Assembly: GCA_026122225.1 (NCBI GenBank)
Contig: JANEZZ010002201.1
Span: 62,001 to 126,000, forward strand
Origin: Heloderma charlesbogerti
Lineage: Eukaryota > Chordata > Lepidosauria > Squamata > Helodermatidae
DNA length: 64,000 nt
Reading direction: 5' to 3'
The position numbers were made by a program, and so were the translations under genes. Below, one piece after another: positions 8,258-20,200 of this stretch. The notes below the pieces were generated by a model that saw nothing but the letters and a program-made list of their open reading frames with translations, did no database searches and was not told the origin of the DNA. The first letter of the stretch is position 1; every line of letters starts with the position of its first letter.

Positions 8258-11200
8258 GTGCGTCTCGTCTGTCGTCCCCGCCGCCGCCCTGTCGTGGCTC
8301 TTTGGAATGGGGGGAGGGAGACGGGCTCGCCGTCGGCCCGCAGGGAGGGCCTCGAGCCGTAGCGTACCACAGGGCAACGGTAGGCGTTTATATCCGGGCC
8401 CCTTTCTTTGCCTTTCCCCGCTGCCTGCTTGGAGTGAATGACTAGACGCTCGCCCGAGGAAGGGCTGGCCTCGCGTGACCCGCTCTGTAAATCACTGGTT
8501 CTCGCTTTATTCTTATCTGTGTGAGCTCCAGGGCCACATTCGCTTTCGGCGAACCTCCCGGAGTTGCGCGTCTCCTCCGCTTTAACAGGAGACTCTGCTA
8601 AATACTTACTTCCCACGTTCCTAGGCGCGGCCCTGGGCATTTTTACTCAGAAGGATTTCAGCCTTGCGCTGCATTTCAAAGCACGCTTGCTAGGGATTTA
8701 AGCCCCATTGAATTCGGTGGGAGCAGTTTATGAATACGCGTCCTTAAGACGGGGCTGCGCATGAGAAGAAGGGGGAAACGGAAGGAGCTCAGTAGTAAGG
8801 ACAAAATCGAGGATGTGCCAGTTGTAGCTGACGTTGCAAGTCCAGCACCCGGATCCTGTGCAGAGTTACACATGCATAAATCCAATCAAGCGCAGCCCGC
8901 ATTTTTCCAGCACAAATACTGCCCTCTGGAAATCTTCACCTCCTCCAGTCTGAGAGATTTGTGAAGAATGAACTTGCACGCCTCTATACTGTTGTGCTGT
9001 GTTGTTTGTGCTATGTCCTGTTTGGCTCCCATTGTGACTCTCCCTGACCCCACTCCAAGACCGATTCAAATGTGGAACACCAACACCCCTATTGTATCAC
9101 ATGTGTTGCTCTCTATTGGAGCCACATTTACAGGTTTCTTATAATGGTGGTAACTTGGGATATATGTGGCCCCAAATTTCAGCTTTCTATTTTTTGCAAA
9201 TATATCCCAGCAATTTCAGTATTCCTGTCAGTTACTGAATATAGGTAAAAGACTATATACTAGCCGTTGCTTGTCCTTGCCCTTCCTAGCCAATGACAAG
9301 CTGCTGTGGTGACATGGAATGTAGATGAATTATCTAATGGCTCAGAAAAAAATGTTTGTGGTAGAATGTTAACACTACAGCTTCTGTTAGGTAAATGGAA
9401 GACTTGGTTTTAAAAGGAAAGTCTCATACCGGGCTGTAGGAACAGGATGAGCTATGTCAGTCGGTAGGAAGAGATGAAAGACAGGCAAAAGTTTCTGTGC
9501 ATTTGAACATTAATAGGGATAAGGACCTAGGATGTAAAAGGTGAAAGCTCAGGGATGCTCGGGAAATAACGTGGTTGGCTGAGAACTAGGGACTTGAATA
9601 AAAAGGAAGCAGAGGACTGAAGGAAAAATATGAACTGCTATGCACGTAATGGTGCCAAATTATGGGTTAACCAACAATTTCCTGGTTGTGTGTTGTTGCT
9701 GCTTTGAATATGCAATCTCCGATCAGCCTGGCCATAGGTTACTTCGTGATATGCAAACCTGGACACTATGGGTTGTTCATGGGTTAAACAACCCAAAGTT
9801 AACCTTAGTTCTTAGGTTAACTTTGGGTTGCTTAACCCACAAACAACCCATAGTGTCCATGTTTGCACAACCTACAGTTGGGCTGATTGGTGGTTGTATA
9901 TTCAAATTTGAAGCAGCTTGTTATGTGCTTAGACAGGACTATGTGAAAGAAGTATGCTGTTGGCAAGAAGGAAGTAGAAAAGCTAGGACATTTTGGACGC
10001 TGAAGGACAATAGCGTAGGATAGATTGGTTTAAATCTATGAATTAAACACGGGTTTTAAATATTTTCTTATTAGTATTTTATATGTTTGTTGAACAATAC
10101 ACTCTTGCTAGTTAACTTAGTCACTGAAAGATATTAAACATACTAGAATTAATGTTTACGCTGTCTAGTAGCCTGTTTATACATTGTACATTTTTATTAT
10201 TTTTAGTGACTGCTTTTACATTCCTTATTTCCTATGGTTCTGCTTTTGCACAGAAAAGGAGCACAATGACCTGGCTCCAAAAGAACAACTGCTTGGTTTG
10301 GCTGTTATGGTGGTTCCCCAAATTCACATGTTCCCATCTCACCATGTGTGCTACGATTCACTCCTGACTTGAAGAAAACCATACCTTGCCATTATATGTT
10401 AACAGTGAGCTAACTGTAGTTTGTACAAACCACTGTTTGCTTCCAAATCAGAAGGTACAGCTTGAAGTAGGTTTCCAATTCCTGCTTGGAGGCATACTCT
10501 GGTTTATTTAGCTTAAGATGTAATAAGTTGTGGTTTGCCACAAGCCAGGAAGTAGGAGGATTAATTTGAGCATGCAAAGGGGGCAGAGGGCATGTGAATC
10601 CTAACCCCGTTCATGATGGCCAAATCATGTTGATGAAAATGAGCTTTTAAAAATGAGATTTCTCAGCCCTGGAGCCTAACAGTGGGACTTCCTAACAGTG
10701 GAGGTGCGGTGTAACTGCAATAAGCTGACATTTATTTTCCACAATAATCTCTGTAACATTAAGGCAACAAACCTTGACCCTGAAAGTTTGGGCACTTGAA
10801 GTAACATGTATTCAGTGTATGGCTTAAGTATGCAAATCAGTTGGCTGATAGGACCAAAGTCTTCCAGCTTTTAAAGATAAAGTGCCCATTGAATGAATAG
10901 TTTCCATTCAAGATGTGCTGCCAAGGGGTGAGTGCATATGACATGAATTGTGGGGTTTAGAAAAGGCTGTGTTTTGACATCACAATAAGCCTAGTTTATC
11001 ATGATGGGAACAAGCCTAGTCACCCCACCTGGGCTCACACATTCTTCCCCTCCCTCTGTCACAGCCACGAAGAGGAAATCAAGCTTTTGCTTCTGATTTC
11101 AGCTAACCACAGTTTGGAGTTACAACAAAACCTTAAACTGTGGTTAATCTTAATTATGGTTTGAAAGAAGCCAGCTTCATAACCTGTTGTTTGAAGTTAG

Positions 11201-14200
11201 CTTGTGTCAGACAAACCAAGATTAACCACTGCTTGTTGGGGTCAGATGATATGACAAGCTGCAGTTAATAACAATGGGTGCAAAAGCTTCTAAACTCCTC
11301 CTTGCAGCCATGCCAGGGAGTACACAAGCCCAGGAGGAGGCTAGGCTTGTTTCCATCACAATAAATCATGGTTTATGATGTCCAAATGCAGCAGTCTGTT
11401 TGTTAAAGAAAGTTTACCTTTTTCTGGATTTCATTTGCCTGATGATAGTTTGATGAAGTAGTTATTTACAAGCCTAAAATAATATTGTTTTGTTCTTCAT
11501 AGATCCTTTGCATATAATACAATTAAAGACAGGCTGCCTCTTATCCTGACTAAAGTTATTGATACTCTGCATCGACATAAAAATGAATTCTTTGAAGAAT
11601 ATGGAGAAGTAAGAAACTGATACCTTTGACTCTTTCTCTCTTCACAATGTTCTGTCCGAAATCTTTAGCTTACCTATAACTCTCCATAATTATTTCTGCG
11701 TGCTTAGAGAGAACTTTTTCTGCTTTTATAACTCCATTCAAAGATCCCTGCTGGATCAGATGACATATCCATCTTGTCCATCATCCCGCTTCCACTGTAG
11801 CTTACAAAATATGATGAAGGCAATAGCTTTCTCCCACTGTTGGTCCCTATCAGTTGGCTTTCAGTGGCATGATATCTCTAAACATCGTCGTTCTGTATGG
11901 CTCTTATAACCAACAGTTCAATCCTATGCATGCCTACTCAGAAGTAAGTCCCACTGATTTCAATAAAACTTAATCCCAAGTAAGTGTGTATGGGATTGCA
12001 ACCTAACAGACACTGATTGACCTATTCTTCCACTAATTTTTTCTCATTCCCTTCAAAATCATCTAGACTATTGGTCATAGCCACATCTTGTGGCAGTGAA
12101 TTATGCACTGTATGAACAAGTACTTTCTTCTATTTATCCTTAATCTGCTGCCAGTCAATTTCATTGGATGGCCCCTAATATCAAGAGAGGATGAAAAATC
12201 TTTCCTGTCTCTGCTTTCTCTATGCCATGTATAATTAGATAAACCTCTGTCATGCCCTGTCACCTTTTTTTCTAAATTAAAAACAATTCCAAATGCTTTA
12301 GTCTCTTTTCTTAGGGAAGGTGCTTAAACTCTCTGATCATTTTGGTTGCCCCTTCTTGACCCCTTTTGAGCTCTACAATATTCTTTTTGAGAAGGGGTCA
12401 CCAGAACAATACACTGTATCAAATGTATATAGTTGTGGCAGCACAGTCAATTTATATACTGGCATTATGATACTGGCAGTTTTATTTTTTTCAGTCCCTT
12501 CCTTAATAATCCCTTTACACACTAGATCAGTGTTTCATTGATCTATCTGCCTTGACCCCAAGATCTCTTTCATGGTAAGTCTCTACCAGTTTAGGCACCA
12601 TGAGCATGTATGTGAAATTTAGGTTTTTTGTCCCAAAGTGCATTGCTTTGCTTTGCACTTATTTGTATTGAATTTTGTTTGCTTTTTTTTGCCCATTCAC
12701 CATTTTGGAGCTCTTCAGTCTGCAATTTCATTTTATTTTGAAATCTGAGTTACATGCTTATTTCCCTCTGTATCAGTATGATCCCTTACCCCTCCTTTGT
12801 ATGGTATTTTGTCCTTCTCTTTTATCTTAGGCTGTTTTATTTTACCTTTCTGGATAACGAACCAATTTTTGTCCTTCTGCTTCCTTGTTTTTTTCCCTTT
12901 CACTCAGAGACCATGAGATATTAAGTGAAATGTTCTGACTCCTGGGTGTTAATAGCTGAGGACAGCAGAGACAATATTTCATTTTGTTGCTCTGAGTTGT
13001 GGCAGAGTATCATATTAAAGAATGTTAAACTATGACTTAGAAAACTCAAATGCTGTGAGAAAGTATTGGCCTGCTTAAGAGAGCCAAGTACTGGGAATAA
13101 GAATGTGCTGGGAATAAAATATTTTAAATATTTGAACAATTTTAGCAGAGAAGGGCTTTGAAGGCAGAAGAAGGACAGGGAAAGAGTTATTAAGGGTACA
13201 CTCCTATGCATGTTCAGACAGAAAAAACTCCTATAACTCTTAACATTCCCCAGCCAGCATGGCTAGCTAGGAAATGCTGGGAGTTATAGGACTTATTTCT
13301 GTCTATGCATGCATAGGATTATGCCCTAAGATAGTGAAGATCTTCAGAAGGCTTCCTCCAGCTTATGTATAGCCTATGTGAAGAAATGATTGCAACTGGG
13401 ATCCAGATGCTTCTCTACAACATTGGGCTATGCTGAAGTCTAGTAGTTATTGTTACTTGTAGAGGGCTGGTATTTGGTTTGTATAAGTTGGAAAAGTCAG
13501 TAAGTATAGAAAAACATATGGGATAAGAAACAAAATGCTTGTTCCTGTTCAGGACATCAGCCCTACTGGAACAGAAATGTTGTAGTAAACTGGGTCTTAC
13601 TGATTGGGGGAGGCTTCAGAAGGGGGAAAGGAAAAGGGAGTTACACCCGCTCCCTCTGTTCTATATAGGGTAAGGTCCAGCACTAGCTGCTAGCCTCAAC
13701 CCTGAGTGCATTTCTGCTATATAATTGTGAATGTGCTGGGAAGGCTTCTGGAGTCTGAAAAAGGTGTCCTTTTTCCTTTGCTCCCTCTGAAATTTCCCCA
13801 TATAATGTAGGGTGCTTTTAACCTCATGCTGGTGTTTTTAACCTCATGCTACACATCTCCACAACACTGATGTAAACCCCAGGATACTATAAGCTATTAG
13901 GGGCACAAGCACACCAAGCAGCTCCCCCATCTTTTAACTTTTGTTTTTTCCCCGATTGATGCCTTGACTTACTACAGGTTATAGAAGCCACTGAGTATAG
14001 GTCCTTGGGCTGTTTTTCTTCAATGCTGTTTTTATTTTAACTTACAAATGAATATATTACTGCATACCTGGGGATTCCCCCCATGTTTGCAGAAAGCACT
14101 TTATATTAGGGGGCATACAGTGCTGAAGATGGGGAAGGCAGCTTGCTCCTTCCAGGATTCTTAATGTAAGCTGTTGAGAGCTTGAGCAAATCATTTCCTT

Positions 14201-17200
14201 CTCTTCATCTGCCTTCCATTTCCCCTTTATTTTGTATGCGGGGTTCAGTTGATGTACAAACAGTTCTGTGTCTCAGACTCTCAACCACAGATTTGATGTT
14301 TAATCTCACACAGTCTGCCTGACTTCTGGTTTCTTTAGACTCTTCCCACCCCCTGGTCTCCCATATAGGCTTGACTTCCACTCATCTTCTGTTAGCTCCC
14401 AGAATGTGAATCTCAGGCAGCGTTTGGGGATTCAGAAATGTTATTTTAAAAAAAACTTGCATACATCTGCGCATCTAGGGCTTTTCCCAAATATGTAGAA
14501 ACCACTACCTTATTTCTGGGTGATCCTATCTTGCTTCCTAACTGATAAGCACTCAGCTGCTTGAGTTCGCTATCAGAAAGGACTGGTATGGAGTGCTCCT
14601 GTCCATGCTAGCTAGCCATGCCCTCTTCAAGGGTACCATTCCATTCACTTAGTGTTCTGTGGCCACTAAGCATGCTCAGTCCTCATTGGCCAGTTTGAGG
14701 TGGTCCCCGTTTATATTTTGGGATTCTCCTGGTCATGCTGATAATCCTCTCTTGTTACTTAGTTCCATTTTGGATGTAATCCTGCGTTTGCCATTAGAAG
14801 GGATGATGATGAACATACTGATACTGAATTAAGCTAATAGTCCTCATCATCCAGAGGAAGGATAGGAGAATGGAACTGGCACTAGCAAATCCCCTCATTA
14901 ATACCGTAGGAGTAGAGAGGCAACATAATTTTAAGTTTTCTAAATCCTGTAAATTAAAAGTCACAGCTTTGCCCCCTCATCTAAGACAGATCCAAAGTGA
15001 AATTGAGAGCTTTTTTGTTAGTTATGCTATGACCTCTAGAGCCCTAACAACACCTCTTCCCTGTTCAGGGTTGTATCCAACGTTAGTATAACTTAACTCC
15101 CATTCCTTTCAGTGGGTCTACTCTGATTATCATTGAATACAAACCTGAGAATGTATTCTTTTTAATGCTGCCATTGTCTTATTCATATGTCACTATCCTA
15201 CCCATATTTCCAGTTTATATAAACAGTAGTACAGTGACAGAAATAAGATGAGAAGGAGGCATAAGCAAAGTTCATTTCCCACACATAAGTATCTCTCTGC
15301 AGGATTTCTAGGTGTGTGGGGATTATTAGATATTACAAGAGCAAAGCGGTGTCTCATACTTACTAAGTCTTAGAAAGCACAAAATGTTCCACATATCCCC
15401 CATATATGTTGTTGACTTACAAAGTTGTTTCTTGTACCCTGTAACTGCATGTATTCACTTGTTTCAATATCCAGTATCATATACAGGTAATAATTTATCT
15501 AGTTATTCAGCTTGATTCAGATACTGCGTTGGCTGTCATGTTTGCCACACTGAAGTATGGATTCTGAACCTGCACTTTTAATGGGAGCTCATGAGAATGT
15601 GACTCCAACCTTGCAGCTGTTGTGCTTAAAGGACTCTATCAAATATGATTGACTAAAAACATGTTTATTAACAAACACATATTTGAATTGAATGCATTTA
15701 TTTTCATTTTATTTTAGAAAGGTATTGAAGCAGAGAAGAAAGCTATAGCCTATCTTTCCAAGTTACGGAATGAGCTGCAGACAGACAAGCCATTGATAGC
15801 CTTGAATGATAATCTCCCTGACATCACTCTGTGGAACCAGTACCTCGAATATCATCAAAATTTATCAAATGAACCACCAAGTTGGTTTCAGTCTCCTTGG
15901 TTATATACAGAGTGTTACATGTATCGTAGAATTCACGAAGCACTTGTTCAAAAGTAAGTAATGTAATGTCAGCTGTTTTTGTATGGTTTCCATTTGTTGG
16001 GGAATTGGGAAAGACAGTTTAGGCTTGAAGTAAAACATAACCTGATCTTAAGTGCTGGCCATTTCCTTTTCTTCATTCCTCTTCAAACTGGTTCTATTCG
16101 GCAGCAGTTCTAACATCTGAGGACTGGAGTCTGATAAAGAGCTTTGCTTCCCCAGTTCCTCTTCCATCTGCTATCAGGAACCAGAGAGTGCAAGAGACAT
16201 TGGCAGTAACCTGAGTGAAGAAATACTGCCCTGTGACGGTCTAACATCTGGCTGCTCTGACAGCCATTTCTGGGCTGGGGTTATTTCCTCTGAGCTCTGC
16301 ATTGGCCCAGAGATGCAGCAGCAGAGTAGCAGCTAGAACATTTAAGGAGGGGTGGGTGGGCTTCTAAACACCTTTGTTCGCCCCTAGTAACTCTTGTCTA
16401 TTTAATATATTTTAAACATTTGTAAGCCACGTCAAGGAGTTCATTTAATAGGTGAAGTATAAATACTCTGTAATAGTAACACTTTTAGTTGTTAGTTCTT
16501 GCTATAAATGTTGAAATACTTGGAATTCTCTTCTTGCTTTGCTGGTTCTATGCTTTGTGACTTATTAGCTTTGGTTTTCAGTTTAATTCGTATGATTCCA
16601 TCCATTGTTGTAGTAAATGAAAATTGTTGACAATTTTAAATTTAGAATCCCATACAAAACTAATTTCCAAATGAAAACTTCAGTTGAAAAATACTGTTTA
16701 GTTATGGGATGGTGCTGTTGCACTGCAACCCACAGGCAGCTGGTTGGCCACTGTCTGAACAGGATTCTGGACTAGATGGACCTCTGGTCTGATTCAGCAT
16801 GGCTCATCTTACGTTCTTAGTGCTTTACATAATGTATAAGCCACTTTTACTGTTTGTACAGTAGCTGCATTCAGACAATCATATTTCAGCATAATAAACC
16901 AATATATGAACACATCTTTCAACTGCACATGCAGCCAATTTGCTCCTCCATTTGTGCAAGCCAGGAAACAAGCCAGGAAGTGTTCCGTTAACTATAGTTT
17001 CCAGTTTCATCCAAAGCAAGATGATATGGTTAACAGCTTCAGAGCAAGTTAGTATCGTAAGCCAACATCAAACCATGGCTAAATATCTTGGCTTATCCAG
17101 AGCTGTTAACCATAGGTTGCTTTTGCACATAATGGGCCAGTGTGATTTCATGGTTAGAGTGTTCGACTGGAACTTGGGAGATGCGGGTTCTAGTCCCCAC

Positions 17201-20200
17201 ACAGCCATGAAGCTCACTGGGTGACTTTGGGCCAGTCATTGACTCTCAGCTTCACCTACCTCACAGGGTTGTTGTGTCGATAAAATAGAGAGGAGGGGGA
17301 CTATGTAAGCCACTTTGGACTCCTTGCAGGAGGGAAAAAGGTGGGGATATACAAGAAATAATAATAATCCATGGTTTGCACAATGAGGATGAGCCTGAAC
17401 GCAGCGTCGGACTTGCACATTCCCCCCATCCCCTCTCTTCCTCCCACATGGTTGTGGGGAGGACTTTGCTAGAGTTTGGTTTCACCCTTAAGGCATCCTG
17501 GCTTAGTGTTAAGTTTGAACAAGAGATCCTGGCTTAAAACAAACTCTGACTAATTTAATAAGGCAACTTCATAACCCAGGATCTGAAGCTGGTATATTAT
17601 GAAACTGACCAGGATTCCTGGTTTGAACATAACACTAAGTCAGGATTCCTTGAAAGTAAAACTGAACTCTGGTGGTTGTCCTTCCACCCACACAGGATAT
17701 GCATGACTCGTACAGTTTATTCAGTCTTGTCCACACAACACTAAGCTATAGTTTAGCATTGGGGGTGAACCGGGCCATAGTTTCCTGGTTTGATTAAAAC
17801 AGGGAACTATAGTTAACAGATGATTTCTTGGCTTTCTTACTTGTGCGAAGGTGCTGTGTGCACAGCCAGAAAGCTCATTTTATGAAAGCTTAGTTTATTA
17901 AACTGAGATATGATTGTCTAAACACAGCCAGTGCCTCAGGATTTGGTAGTATCCATAGTTCAGGAATACAGATTGCATATGGAATCCTTTCAGATTACAT
18001 TGGAATCACGAAGGGAAAAAATGTTAAAGTTCTTTTCTCTTGTTCCTGGAAGGATGGAGGTGTATCTTGTTTATTGGGAACAAAAATATTAATGTCTTTC
18101 ATTTCTTAACCATGTTGGGTTTCATAATTTCAATTATGATTTATTACCCATGCTTCCAGAAATTGTTTTCATTTAAATTTCAGTTAAAACATCAACATCA
18201 AAAGAATATACATTTTGTTTATGGATATAAGGTCAACAAATATTTTCAATTGTTCATTATAAAATATTTGTAATACCTGTAATGTACTTTCCAGCTGTCC
18301 ATGTGTTTTTCTGTTGAGAGACAAGTATAGGGGAGGAAGGAAGAAATGTCAGATATTCCTTATATATTTATCATATAAGCTATTGTTTCACTCTCACTTA
18401 TGGTATATTAGAACCCAACTGTTAAGCCACCCCAACTCCATAGGAACAAACATAGTTTGTTTTTTGCATGTAGCTTATTTGGTAAATATATAAACCCCAA
18501 ACTAAAAATTCCTGCCTTTGATTTTTACCCAAGGAAAGATTACAGGTAGAAGAGGGGTAGATGGGAGAGTTTGGAGTACTTATTATATATGTTTGAAATA
18601 TGATAAGCTATAGGGAAATATAGTCTGAGAACAAATTAAGGTGCTCCCAAACACTTTTCTAACATTTACATAGTAAAATGAAACCTGTTTGATCAAAGGT
18701 GGAACTACATGTGATGCCCAACATGGGATTGTTACTGAGAATTAACAAGTTCCCTCTTACAATATGTGGAACAATTCCCCCATGTCATAATATGCTGTTA
18801 ATTCTCATCTATGCCAAATGCATTGAATTATTTGAAGGTGAGGTAAGGCAATAGACAACATGACATAGGGTAAGTGATCCTATGGGGTGGGGGTGGGTTG
18901 TTCAGCACCCAGTGATGTCCAAAACTGATGTAGTAATGTGTCGTGTGTCCCCCTTCTCTTTAGTCCACCTATCAGTGACTATGATGTATTTAAAGAAGAA
19001 AAGGATCATGGTTTCTTTGAATCTCAGCAAGCTATTATTGTTTTAAGTACTCACCTACAAGAGCTGTTAAAGAACATAAAGGACCTAGATGAAAAATTCC
19101 TGAAGGAAGAATTTTTTAAGCTGATTCAGGTAAAATTAGCAGTACTTGCTGTTTAAATATCTAATAGGTTGTACATATTCTCTAATTTTAAAAGCTATTT
19201 TAAGTTTCTAGTTCTTAAGATGACCTAATGTGATTAGGAGTATCACATTTCCAAGAAATGTTCAAAAGCTATCCATGTCATCAAAATATTTTTAAACAAG
19301 TTGAGATTTTGTAAGCCTTCCAGCTCATTGTACACTGTTCCCTGCAATCACTACAATTTTATTTAAAACAGTTAATAAAATCCATATAATATTGCTGGTT
19401 ATGCTTCCAATACTGAGGTGCAGAAACAAGCATGACAAGCTACCTGAAAATTATATAGGATCTGTACTGGAGCCAAAATCTTTCCCATGCACATGATTAA
19501 CTACTATGGCATAGATTATTTTGTGGCATTTATTTGTGATATTTATTTTCAGTCAGTCGCATGCCTTCCTGTGGTGATCCTTAACAAAACATCAATACAT
19601 TCCATTTGTTCCTTTGTTATCTCAGTTTGTCCAGTTCCAGCTAAGCAGTTGTCCCTTATTTCTCCTTTGTCAGACCCTAGTTTTGGCACCTTGGTAGAGT
19701 TTGGGGTGTGTTCATTTTCTGAAAACCAATAAATTATATAACTGAAATGTTGAGACGAAAGTATGACTAATGCAGCTTTTGTTTATGAATTTGAAACCTG
19801 GGGAGTTAGTTGTGCTCCACAGTTGATGGGTTTATATGTATCATCGCTCAGTAAAAGTATCATCCTGATTTAGGGGATCTATGTGCATGGAAGCAGACTT
19901 AAATATGTGTATCTGCAGTTGATGTGGAAATGCATATGTAAATAGGTCCTGCGTGGGTAGTTCCCTAGCCTAATCCAACATCTGGGCTTGTGTGCGGAGC
20001 CACCACCCCTTTTTTAAAGCTAGAATCTATCAATGAGCTGTTTGGGAGGAAGGGCGTGGATTTGGGGCCAAACAGCTGATAAGCAGGCTTCCAGCTGTTT
20101 TACACAAACGGTTGGATGTTAAACTAAATGTATTTGGTGTATAACAGCAACGGATTGCCTGGCTCATAGAACTTAATGTGTCCTTTTTTTCTTCTTTAGG

